Assembly (NCBI GenBank): GCA_000149265.1
Contig: CH002024.1
Location: 361,196 to 425,195 of the forward strand
Source of the DNA: Ciona savignyi
Taxonomy: Eukaryota; Chordata; Ascidiacea; Phlebobranchia; Cionidae
DNA length: 64,000 bases
Direction: 5' to 3'
The stretch's first letter is position 1. Every line of letters starts with the position of its first letter. Shown here in pieces: positions 24,015 through 36,247 of the stretch. Under the pieces are notes generated by a model. The model did not search any database. It had not been told where the DNA came from and saw only the letters and a program-made list of their open reading frames with translations. The position numbers and the translations under genes were made by a program.

Positions 24015-25023
24015 TGTATTACCATAATTGGTAGAGGTGAATGTAAATAATATTTATTTAAAATAATAAAAACAATAAAATTGTTAGGAATCTCAGTTTA
24101 ATAATGGCACATTTTTATTATGGTGGATAATAATATTTTAATAGTGTGGTGTTGCTTTGAGAAAAATGTAACATATTTAAAATGTTTATTATAAAGCAAT
24201 AATGTGGTATATATTTTGTAGTTTATTACCTGGTAAGAAATCTGGCAATAAGAAATGCAAACGAGACACAATAGATTCTGTAGAGTAATTCGCTATAACG
24301 CCACTATTTTTGATCCATCAAATAAGCCCACATACCTGAAATAATTCGCTTTAGGTCAAGGTTCATTGTATGCAATATAATGCCTTAATTTTTATCCAAT
24401 TAAATAAGTCAACACACCTGAAACCAAAGTTCGAATAAATAAATAAGCTAACAACACATCCTTGGAACTAAAGTCCGAATGATTAAATTCCTACAGCCGA
24501 ATAATTAAATAAGCTCATACGCTTAGAACTAAAGTTCGAATAACTTCATATTTGGAGGATTGTCAATGATCCTTTTTATGGTGTGAAGCATTACTGTTGA
24601 AAGCATTATCGCTTAGAATTATTATTTTATTATCTCTTTAGCCCAAACGCTCGATTTACTATTGCTTGAAGCATGTGCGTTAGTAACCTTGTAATCCTGA
24701 ATAATGAAGCAGTAATTTTACTGTTGAAACCGCAATTTTGAATGTTTACCTGTCAACGAGAGAATAGCAGAGAACAATTTAATACTGCAGAACAACCGTT
24801 TTACCGTGGCCAGTAGCCAAGAACTGTGTATACCTTGTCATCGATTGTACGTTGTATATTCCACCGTGGTAGCGTGTAATCAATAATAAAATCAACCTTC
24901 CGAGGAGGAGTTCGGATCTGTTGGAGTCATTTCTCTGTGTCTTAATAGCTAGGGAACTTTAGGTCACTTGGAGTGCCAAGTCATAGGCCATAGACATTCA
25001 AACCCCAAACCAAACCTAAAACC

Positions 25024-25452
25024 TGTAGCAGCGCTCTGACTTAAGACGGGTTTTTACCTGGGTAAGAGAAGGGGTGAACAGAGGTTAGGTATTTTATTGG
25101 TTAATCGCGAGCGTGCAGCCAATGAGACTTAAAAGAGCGCTGTACACAAGGGCATAGCTTAAGTAGATAGAAGTTAAGTTGAGAGAGCGGCTAGTCCAAG
25201 CGAGGACCAACCAAAATGCTCTCTGATATTACGGAAGTATACACAGTTTATATAAGAATCAAAACATGAAACACATGTTTGTACACGAAGCTTGAAAGGC
25301 GTTAAACAGGCCTCGCGGGAAACAATTCATCGACTGGGCTGTCGAAAACAGGAAATTAATCGTAACTTCCCATGCACAAAATCTGGACACATGGCATAAC
25401 AAATTAATAATAAAAATACACAGCGATGCAAAACTCGTGTGGGATTCCCACA
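25024..25452 (+). mobile_element. 430-bp solo LTR-like element, copy 2
   Basis: Full-length copy running TGTAGCAGCGC to GGGATTCCCACA, with the tttatataag box at about 25247. No clean target duplication was found here. Confidence 0.65.
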
Positions 25453-26520
25453 CACCCTACAATTCTTCTGTGACCAAAATATTATCGAGTTTTCAAACTT
25501 AAAATTGGATTCATAATTTAAATATAATTTGAATTTTTTGTTATGTTTGTCACAGTATTATGTTATAATGTAGATTGATTGTGCAAAGACCTGTTAATCA
25601 TGGGTAGGAGAGGTGAAGTTATTGCAGTCAGTAGATGAAAAAAGTCACATTAATGTATTAAAGCGTGGAATTTATGGCATTGTGCACAGTCATGTGAGTC
25701 GTATTAAATTGAACATCTCTAAGAGAAGTTATAAAATTTGTTGACACAGCCAATTTCAATTGTTGACACAGACCATCCAACGCATATTGAGCTGTTCTTC
25801 CCATTTTAGTACGCTGTTAAACGCACGACAAAATACGTAATTCAACATTTATTACATTTTATTGACTAGAAACACCTACAAAGTTATCCATTAACGTTTG
25901 TATTTTCAAAGGCAATCAATCTATTTATTAGGAAGGATATTTATAGGATAGTGCAGTGGTTATGTCCAACAGGCATTTTGCTTCATATGTTCAGCTACAA
26001 GTTTATTTCAGAACAGGTTAGTTACTGATGAGCTATAAATATGATTTTAAAAACATGCATAAATAACTTGATATTATCAAAAATACAATTTTAAAAAATC
26101 TTTTATGAATTCTTGTAAATTTTATAATCATGGGGGTGTCATATTCTAGATTTTAACCTTGTAAATGGTTAAATGTAATTATCACATGAAAAATTGTCAG
26201 ATTACCTCGTATAAGAAAGCATTGAAGTAAATGAAATGTTGTGGGGATTAGCTTGTATATCTACAGCGACCTACCAATAGACAAGCCTGTACTTGGCTAT
26301 CACAGTCCTAGAAAATAAAACAAGCGACCACTTTCGGACAGGTCTCGTCGTTTACTAAAAAAATAATTCACAGTCGAACAAAGTCACCAAATACGAGTCG
26401 GAAAATAGAACAGATACGCAAAAGGTTTAAGCACATGACAAACCAAGAAAAGCTAAAGGGGTTAAATAAAATAAATAACCCTACAATGCCACTGTATTAT
26501 AGGATAGGATACTAATTATA

Positions 26521-26632
26521 GTGTCAGGTTGGTCTAGTGGTTAAGTGCGTCGCCTTTCAGCCGAAGGTTTGCAGGTCCGAAACTGGTAGCTTGCTAGTCT
26601 GTTGGGTCCTTAGGCAAGGCAAGGCAATCTAT
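26521..26632 (+). repeat. SINE head upstream of kelch-like copy B
   Basis: Reads ggttggtctagtggttaagtg... then the B-box-like gcaggtccgaaactgg. It ends about 55 bases before the start codon of copy B. Confidence 0.75.
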
Positions 26633-26685
26633 CTTATTTAGGTATGAAATTAAGTTATTATGTGAATTAAAATACAATTCGTATT

Positions 26686-29600
26686 ATGTCGATGGAAAAT
26701 ATGACACTGTGTATCAGTGGAACTTCTGCCAAAACTTACAACATAGACCATGGATCTGCCCTTCTTCAATTTGCCAACCAGTCGCGAATAGATGGTGATT
26801 TCAACGATATCACAATTTGTGTGGAAGGGAACAACATTCGTGCAAATAAAATGGTTCTCTCATGTTTTTCCAATTTCTTCAAAACCATGTTTACAACCGA
26901 GGTTTGTTTTATTAATTGTTATTAATTATGTAATGATTCAAAGTAGAACTTTTGTATAACTTGGCTTCCCAAACTATAGTCAGAAAAAAATCATGTGCAC
27001 TTTAAGAACATTGCTTGAAGGCACTGGTATGTTTGCTTGGAATATAAATTTAATCCATGGATTTATTCTATTAGATGAAGGAGAAGTACAAGGATAGTGT
27101 AGCAGTCCAAGATGTGGATTTTGGAACCATGGAGGCTCTTGTGGAGTTTATGTATACTGGACGAATCGAGATCAATGGCAACAATGCTTGCAATATTCTG
27201 GCAGTCTCTGATTACTTGCGAATGGAATGTAGGAATAATATATTTCTGACTAATTGCTTGCTGTAATTTATTATGTAAATAAATCGTATCCTCACTATAT
27301 TGGAAGTCATAGTATCTCTAGCTGATGCCAACTGTTGTGCCCACCACCCCATCACCCACAGTATTCCATCCCTGTTAAAGCTAAAGTAGTTGTGAGTGAT
27401 TGGTCACACATGTTATTGATTGATTAGTAGTGTTAACACTGGTTTAACATTTTCTAATTTCAGCTGCCCGGGTATTGTGCATCGAATATCTATCGGGTTC
27501 AATTTCTGTCCAAAACTGTTTGACGATCCATGCATTGGTTGATAGATACGATGCTCCAGAGTTAAAAAGCAAAGTCAACCAATTCATCATTGACAGTTAT
27601 AAACAAATTATCAGCCTCCATGATTTCCAGCAACTGTCCAAAGATCAAGTTGTGAAGCTCATTGAGGAAACTCATGAAAAGGTTGACTTCGTCTGCTTGT
27701 TTGATTAATCACACAAAAATAAATTAATTTTAACAAAATAATCATGAAATAAAAAACATCAACATGCAACCCAAAAAGGTTGTTATTATTATTATTTTTC
27801 ATACTTACCGTAAATATATGTACAGAATGGAGTTAAATAATATTAAACAATGTTGATAATATCTTCAATATATATTGAACAGTAATTATCCGATTAAATG
27901 AGGTAAAGAACATGTGAAGCAAACTAACATGGATATCTTTCACGAACTAGTTGATAAATCTTTCGATTTAAATCTGAGAATGCCAATGACCAAACCATCC
28001 ATCCAGGTTTGTCCTGATTTGGTTTACACTGCTGTCGTGAACTGGGTTAAGTCGGATGTGGCTGCCAGGGAAGGTTACTTGAACGAACTCATCAAGTTTA
28101 TTGATTCCGATGGATTGACAAATGAGACCCTTGGAGATGTGGATGCCATCAAGGTGAGAATGGGCAGGATAGGATACTTCTGTTTATTCCCGATGGTGGG
28201 AAATGCAGGCGTCATACCATTTGTGTTTATTCACCAGTCCACATTTGGGTTATTTAAACTTGGGTAGTATGTTTTATAATAATGGATTTGTGCTATTGTT
28301 TTTGTTCTACCCAACAATCCATCAGGTTTGGGCAAAGTGGATTGCCAAAGAACAACTGTCCAGAAGCTGGATTCAAACTCGCAACCTTCCAGCTTACATG
28401 AGCTACCCAGCTGGACAAATATCTGAAATAATACTTTATATAGTTTAACTTGAATTTAAATTGTATTTAGATTGTCCTTCGAGAGCAAGGTGATTGGTTT
28501 TATAAGCACTGCCAAGCTATGGCTCAGAGATTCAAGAACAAAGGTATAAATGATTTTTAATTTTATGGTTGGAATAAAAGTTCTGTTTTACCCTGTTTGA
28601 AGGCAAGACCTTGCACATGTTATCATAAGTGATCAATAATAAGATTAATACTTGCTTCCAGGGCTATGATTCTTGTGTGTTGTAGTTATGGGTCCCATTT
28701 GGAAAAATGGGACACATATTGTTTATGTCCGTTTTTTTTTTCTTTTTTTTTTCGTCAAACGCTTGACAGGTATGGTTTGTGGACCCAACATCTACCAAAA
28801 GGGGTAATGAATTCACAACGAAACTTGGTAATTTGTTAGACCACATGGTCTAGAAATGCACAAACTAAAATTTTGGGTGATAAATCCAGGGGAATTCCCC
28901 TGGCACGTTAGAAACCAAACTGGTATTTTTGTCTAAAAAATTAGCTCTTTTGCGCATAGCGCTTGAACGATAGCTCCAATTTAATTCAGATTTGACAAAA
29001 TGTAAGTGCATTAGTAACTGATTTAACACTTAAAAGAACTAAAAAATTACCTAGGGAAATACCCTAAAAAATAAGATTTTGTTGTCAAATCATAATTGTG
29101 ACAGGCATGCCATGTCGCCCCGACATCTATCAGAAGAAATAATAAAATCGCAATGAGACTTTGTTATTTTTTGACAACATGATCTAGATATGCAGAAACC
29201 AAAACTTTGGGTGATGAATCCAGGGGAATTACCCTGGCACGTTATAAACCAAAACGGTATTTTTGTCTAAAAAATTAGCTTTTTTGCGCATAGCGTTTGA
29301 ACGGTAGCTTCAATTTGAATCAGATTTAATAAAATGTAAGTGCATTAGTACCTGATTTAACACCCAAAAGAAATAAAAAAATACTTTGGGAAATACCCTA
29401 AAAAATAAGATTTTGTTGTCAAATCATGGCTGTGACAGGCATGCCATGTCGCCCCGACATCTACCAGAAGTAATGGTAAAATCGCAGTGAGACTTTGTTA
29501 TTTTTTGACAACATGTTCTGGATATGTAGAAACTTAAATTCTGGGTTATAAATCCAGGAGAATTCCCCTGACACGTTAAAAACCAAAACGGTATTTTTTT

Positions 29601-32600
29601 CTAAAAAATTAGCTTATTTGCGCATAGCGCTTGAACGGTAGCTCCAATTTGAATCAGATTTGATAAAATGTAAGTGCATTAGTAACTGATTTAACACTTA
29701 AAAGAAATAAAAAAATTACTCAGGAAAATAATCAAAAAAATAAGCTTTTGTTGTCAAATCATGATTGTGACAGGCATGCCATGTCGACCCGACATCTATA
29801 AGAAGAAACAATGTATGCGCAATCAAACTTTGTTATTTGTTAAACAACATTGGCTAGATATTCAGAAACTAAAATTTTGGATAATAAATCCAGGGGAATT
29901 CCCCTGAGACGTTAAAAACCAAAGCGGTATTTTTTTCTAAAATATTAGCTTTTTTGCGCATATCGCTTGAACGGCAACTCCAATTTGAATCAGATTTGCT
30001 AATATGTTAGACCAGCGGTTCCCAAACTTTTTTTGTTGGCGGCGCCTTTAGTAAATTTATTAAACCTTGCGGCTCCCTTATAAAGCCAAAATTTTTAAAC
30101 TGCATGTATTGTATATTGTATATCCAGACTATAGCATGCATTTGGATAACCATTCAAACTCTTTAAAACTATTCACTAAACTAATAAAGTGACGAACACT
30201 CAATTAATGCAAAACAGTTATTTGACAAATCATTATTCGAAAACATTGCCATGTTAGTGAGCAAATAGTGGCAGATAACACCGAACAATGGATTTTACAA
30301 GTAAAACGAATGCTGTATGCGAGTGTATGGGGTTGCACACCAGGCTTAAACATCTCCAATTAACGTTTTACTGGTGTAACACATGTACTATTTTTTTGTG
30401 AAAAAAAAAATAAATGCAGCAACTTCCGCATGCTTTCACGGCGCCCCTGGCAAAGTCTCGCGGCTCCCCAGGGCGCGGCGGCGCCCAGTTTGGGAACCGC
30501 TGTCTTAGACCATTAAACACTCTGTTCCAATTAAAAGAAAGAAAACATTTATTAGGGTAATTCTTTTAAAAACGAAGATATGTTTCTGAAATATGATTGT
30601 AACAGGTATGCCATATCGTACTGACATCTCCAACAAGGAGATCGACAAATCCGACAAGAAGATTGACAAATCAGATTAAAACATTAAGAATTGTTATATG
30701 ACATAACCCACATATGTAAAAACAGAAACTTACGTAATAAACTCAGTAGAAACTTATCTACTAAACCCAGTAATTCCCTGAAACCACGAAAAACTAAATC
30801 GGGCTGTTTTGGGAATTTAGCTTCATTCCAATACAGCCCTTAAAAGGAAGCTTTAATTTAAAACATTTGTGGGTGAAATGTTCGTAAATTTAGAGACTTT
30901 TTTTTTCCCTTCACATGGAAAAGAAATTTGGTTTAATAACTATGGGACCCATGCGTTTATGCTTGCAGAAACAAACTACATACTCAGTGTATAAAATACA
31001 AAATGTGGTTAGGGACCCTGTAGCATGAATATATGGCATACAACATGTGTTTTACAAATAGTGGTGGTTAAACACGTGGTTGACACTCTCTAGTTATTGC
31101 TGTGTATTTGTTAATATCGAATATTACTGTTGTTTGGTATGATTCACCTGAATCAGATTCACCTAATATGTAAGGTGCCTGGAAAGTATATTTTAAATAT
31201 GAACATGTTGTAAATATAAGTGTGTTAGTATGGCATCTTATTTATTTCTTCTATTATTAGAGAGTTCTATCATCTCAGTTGGTGGGACCAAGACTTTGAA
31301 CAAAGTTTTTAAATATGATTTGCAAACACAGAAATGGAGTGAACTGCCGGTAAGTTTCTTGTTGTTGGTTTTTAAGCATATAAAACAGCAGTTTTACATG
31401 AATGACAAATTGTTTCTCCATTGGTATATAAACATACATAAACAAAGATATCCAGGCATCAAGTTATACATGTAGTAAAGGCAAGGCACATCCACTTGTT
31501 GGATTGCATAGTTATTCTCATGGTGCCATCTTAAGTTCAAACTGTAGCGTTTTCATATATCCAAACCATAGTGCTTACTGATTGGAAATGTGTTGTGTAG
31601 CAGCGCTCTTCTTTTATACGGGTTTTGCCTGAGTAAAAGAAGGGGTAAACAAAGGGTATTTTATTAGGTATTTACGCAAGGTGCATCCAGGAAGAGCGCT
31701 GTACACACATAGGGCATAGCTTAGGTAGGTAGAGGTTAAGGTTTTGAGAAAGCAGCAAAGCCAAGCGAGGCTCTACTAAAATGCTCTCTGATATTATAAA
31801 ATCTTATACAGTTTATATAAGACATATAACAGAAAACACATGTTTGTATACACGAGGCGTGGACGTGGCGACCTAGCATGGCGACCTAGTTGTTAAAATG
31901 TACAGATTCCCACAGTTCTCTTCTTTATTTAATGATGGGTTCTGTTCATAGGAAACACATTTTGATTTTACTCTGTTTTATTATTCTTAAAAACCTTAAA
32001 TGTTCTTAAATTTTTTATTATTCTTTCTGTTTTATTAAATTTGATTCAAATAAGGAAAAAATAATAAAATAAATCTGAAAATTAAATTAGTTACAATATC
32101 CTTGTTATAAATAGTAATTTTCTACTTTAAATATTAGCTTTATTTTACTACTAATCAATATTGCACAAATAGTCTCATCAACCACACAACACCACAGCGG
32201 TAAAACGATACAATAAGCGAATACATCCGACGCAATTCACCTCCCTCAGGGGGTGTTCAGGTAATAAACGGATGTTAATTTTGTCGTTTTTCTCCCGTTT
32301 CAATCCACTGGCCCTGTAGCCTTCCTGTGCTACACACATACAAATTTAGTGTAGAAAACATATAACAAAAACTATAAAATATATATTTAAAAAAGATACT
32401 TCATAAAAAGTTACGTGTTAGTCTGGTATGATTGGGATGGACTGCAGCAAGTAGGGGAGTCCCCATTCCTGTGTCACACACATAATTAATTTAGTGTAGA
32501 AAACATACATAATTGTTATAAAAGTTGGTGTAAATCACACAATAAAAAGGTGTGGAATGAACTATTAACAAATATAAAATAGTGATGTGTGTCCAGTAAT

Positions 32601-34784
32601 AAAATGTTTATTTATCACAGAATCTACCAGTTGGTCGTCTAGCTGGATCAGCTGTTGTCATTGATGGTGTTCTCTATTACTTTGGTGGACGCATTAAAAC
32701 TGATGGCAAACTCACCGTGTATAACATTGTTCATCGAATGGATTTAAAGAAGAAGAAATTAGAATGGAAGGAGGCAGGTTCAATGAATGTCAAGAGATAT
32801 GTTCATGATGCTGCTGTTTTAAATGGTTGTGTTTCTACGTGTTTTGTGGGGTGATGTTGTCTAATGTGTTCGTACCCCAGGTTCAATCTTTACATTTGGT
32901 GGGCGTGATCACACAGACACTGATGTTTCATCGGGTGAATGTTATGTTGTTCCACTAAACAAATGGCTTTATACAAAGGCAATGGATAAAGCTAAAAGTG
33001 GTCATTCTGTCGTTGCCTTTCAAGGTGGATGTTAAATATGATTAATGCTTGCATCACATTCCTGTGTTCACAAGTCATATTTTCTTATTTCTACTTAGAG
33101 AATCATAAGATTTACATGCATGGCCACTGGGGATATGCTATGCAGCTGGTTTGATAATTGACGCATTTGTAGATTTTAAACATTGTAATTTTAGTTAGCG
33201 CATATGCTTTGCATGCATTGTTCAATCTCCTGTCTGCATTAAATGGGTTATGATCTTATCATTATCCCTGGCATTTGGTAAAAGGTTCGGCTCTGGAACG
33301 TGCACACCATTCTAGTCAAGTTACCAGAGCTAATACAATGAGTTATACCACAGACCAATTCCTCCCAATTTACTTCCTGAGAAGTGAAGAAATCTTTGGT
33401 TTTAATATTAAATATTGACGAATTGTATATGCCATTCCTAGCAAACATTTGACTTATTATTGCCATGTTTTTGGCTTTTTTATTGTTTCTATTGTTTATC
33501 ATAAGGGTAACCAGCCTCTAAGGCCTTAATTACTGGTCTGTATTGTTTCTGTAAACCCTTTCCTACTAATGTAATGTAATTAATGATTCAATTTACATAG
33601 ATCGGTTATATTCACTGTGTGGAATAAATGGGAAAGAAGTTACATCTTCAGTTGAGTGCTATGATCCAACATTGGAGTCTTGGACAAAAGTTGCTTCTAT
33701 GCAAACACCACGACGCTGGTTTGCTGCTGTGGTGATTGACAACGCCATTTATGCTTTGGGTGAATCTATGAATTTACTTTGGTATCTTTCATTTTATACA
33801 CAGTTTTGAATCCTTACTATCATTACGCCAACAAGGTTATCATTATATATTCATCAACCATCAGAAACCTTGTACCCACTGTGCGGTTTTTATAAGAAAT
33901 CAGCACCATCCAATTTCCCACAATTGCACTTACACATTGTAATGCATGTTGAGTGATGATAGTTTATTCTGTATTCCATTGTGCCAGGTGATTCAATACC
34001 ATTAAACGTTAGCAATGATTGGCAGAGGAATATTAAATCCGCACCTATTACTGCAACACACAAAACCTTAGTACTATTGCTTAGTAATATGCCAATATTC
34101 CTTCTTATATTTAGCTGGCCATGATGGAAAGCAGAGACTCAAATCAGTGGAGAAATACAATGTTAACAATGGGACTTGGAGTTTTGTGTCGGAGATGAAT
34201 GTTGAACGAAGTTCCTTTGCAGCTTGTGTTGCTCAGAACAAGATTTATGTTGTTGGAGGGTAAATATATTTCTTCTCAGTTTGTTGTGTTGGTAAAATTG
34301 TCTCTATTCTCTGTTCATGTTTGAGAAAGTTGAAATTTTCATTAATAAGAGAAATTGATTGGTAGTATTAACAATGTTCAAATGTTAATGACATAAGTGA
34401 ACAACAAAAATATAGCAATTTGGTTTGACCCTACTTTGCGATCACGAAGCTAAATATCTGAATTTATAGAAAGTAATACTTTCAGCAACTGGCTTGCTGG
34501 CATAATTGATATAAAACTTCTTGTGAACAAACATCCAAATATAGTAGTTCAACCAGCATTATACAAATGAACAATTAATCCACAAATCGAACTTATTATC
34601 ACTCGAAATAAATGAAGAATTATAATATATGGTGATTGGTATGTTAGTGATTCTCTCTTGTAGGTTGGATTCCAACAACAAAATTGTAACATCGATTGAA
34701 TGTTACGATCCTCAAACTGACAAGTGGAGCATCGTTGGTGAAAGTGAAGCAAAGTTATTCAACCATTCTCTGGTCGCTGTTTGA
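26686..34784 (+). CDS. kelch-like protein, copy B (BTB-BACK-kelch), intact
   Basis: Full-length paralog of copy A, 556 aa, the normal size for kelch-like cullin-3 adaptors. Exons: 26686-26901, 27075-27228, 27464-27681, 28007-28153, 28471-28543, 31261-31349, 32621-32825, 32881-33024, 33601-33759, 34115-34259, 34664-34784; every junction keeps frame. BTB spans about residues 30-140, BACK to about 275, then six kelch blades (SVGG, YFGG, TFGG, SLCG, ALAG, VVGG). The last blade closes with WSIVGES and the protein ends LVAV. The ATG at 26686 precedes the second in-frame ATG by two codons. BTB-BACK exons differ from copy A at roughly 4-5% of residues, but exons 7-9 differ at roughly 17%, mostly in loops. 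Intron 5 has gained a 2.4-kb element and intron 6 an LTR-like element. The exact KLHL orthology is not determined. Confidence 0.92.
28690..31090 (+). mobile_element. tandem-unit element, copy 3, with target duplication
   Basis: In intron 5 of copy B. TAGTTAT flanks it at 28683-28689 and 31091-31097, and copy A intron 5 has a single TAGTTAT at 7899-7905, the empty site. It holds about four units of ~335 bp (gacaggcatgcc motifs at about 29100, 29436 and 29769, with weaker ones at 28765 and 30600) and is itself interrupted by a hAT-type MITE. No coding capacity, so non-autonomous. Superfamily not assigned. Confidence 0.8.
30013..30502. mobile_element. hAT-type MITE nested in the tandem-unit element
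   Basis: Terminal inverted repeats CAGCGGTTCCCAAACTTT and AGTTTGGGAACCGCTG. Flanks TGTTAGAC (30005-30012) and TCTTAGAC (30503-30510) match at seven of eight bases. 490 bp, no transposase. Confidence 0.88.
31596..31914 (+). mobile_element. 430-bp LTR-like element, internally deleted copy
   Basis: In intron 6 of copy B, running TGTAGCAGCGCTC to GATTCCCACA. It lacks about 110 bases present in the other copies. Copy A intron 6 has no insert at the matching place (about 8400). Flanks GTTG and GTTC match at three of four bases. Confidence 0.65.
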
Positions 34785-35479
34785 ACTTGTGAGAATGAAG
34801 GAAACACTTTGTGGCCACCATTCAGCGTTTATTGCAACTTTTGATATATTATGTTGATAAACTGCAGAGTTTTTCACTATGGTAGATTCACATCATATGT
34901 TTTATGTTACTATCATAGCACAGTGGTGGTTGCACTAATGCAGCAGGATGGACATTGTTATGTGGAGTACATTGATATTCACTATTTCCATCCAAATTGG
35001 GTTTATCTGATAAACTTTAGATTACTGTGTTGCAATTTTATTACTTTTCCATTTTAAAGATTAGTCAACAATCACATTTGCATTATATTAATATAGAACA
35101 GAGTGTAGGACTTGTGAATGCATTTCTTAATTAGCTCTCTTTGTTCCACCATTGCACTATGCAGCAGATATTTTTATTCTGTGATTTTTCATATAAATAA
35201 TTCATTAAGTTTTTATGTAATATAATTGATTATAAACCATTACAATGTGATTCCTGTCCAGTTTGACTTCTGTATTTCATATTATTATGTTGCATCATTG
35301 TAATTTATCTTTTGTAGATTAGTGTGCAACCAATGTTTTTTCCATTGTTGGCAAAGCGTGTGGCAACTTTGTATATCTTTATCATATATCAATGTGTGGC
35401 TAGCTTTATTCTTCAAATCGAAGTTTATGGCTTGTAACTTTATTATTATTTCCAATCCGTTCCACTTGCAGCTAAAGTA

Positions 35480-36215
35480 AAGCTAAACATATTAATCTGT
35501 AATCTAAATTTAGTTTCATTTAATTTTTTATTGCTTTAGAATAGATAAATGTTTGGTGAGCTTTTTCATTTTAAATCGGTGTTAATGTAGTTCAGCGTCA
35601 TTTATTCCTCCACCCATACAGCTTGGAAGGGTAAAAACTTTTGTCACATTTTCATGTAAATAAAATTTCATCACCATCCATATAATCGTCATATTAAACG
35701 TTAACTCATCTAGCTGGACATTTTGCTCTTTATTCCATGTGTAAGGGTATTATGACATCATAATCCCAAAATTGCTCAGCCATTGTGATATTGTAATAAA
35801 TTGCGTGTCACAATGAGATTTGACAAAAAGACAATCAAGTTGTACTTAGCATTACAACCATCCAGTTTTTAACAATTTATTTTACAAATTGTGAAAATAT
35901 AATATAATTGGAAATTATTTTAAAAAAATGTAAAATTTTGTATTAGAAAAATTTAAATAATTGAATTTAAAACAAAATCCACATTTTCTTACAAGAAATT
36001 TGAACCATTACAAACTTTTTTGTTTATCTTTCATAAAACATATGAAAACACCACCTAAAATGTGGGATTGAATACTTATGTTTCAAAATCTCATGTTATC
36101 ATTATCAGCACGCTTCATCGCACAGCTCACTCAAGCATGGAATGACACCAGTGAGGTTTTAAAACGACGATTTTTACAATCTTATCGTTATAACCATCAT
36201 CAATTGGTGACTAAT
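35480..36215. other. intergenic, nothing recognised
   Basis: AT-rich. An AATAAA at 35659-35664 could end the kelch-like copy B transcript. A TGACATCA motif is at about 35752. No ORF of note. Confidence 0.45.
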
Positions 36216-36221
36216 TTTATT
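36216..36221 (-). terminator. polyadenylation signal of TIMMDC1
   Basis: AATAAA on the minus strand, 27 bases after the TIMMDC1 stop codon. Confidence 0.6.
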
Positions 36222-36247
36222 ATAAAACATCACAATTATGATGTCAT

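Larger units (their letters stand above)
23258..26814 (+). repeat. duplicated upstream segment, copy 2
   Basis: Counterpart of 17034-20172, leading directly into kelch-like copy B. It contains a solo LTR at 23532-24014 and a 430-bp LTR-like element at 25024-25452. Confidence 0.85.
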
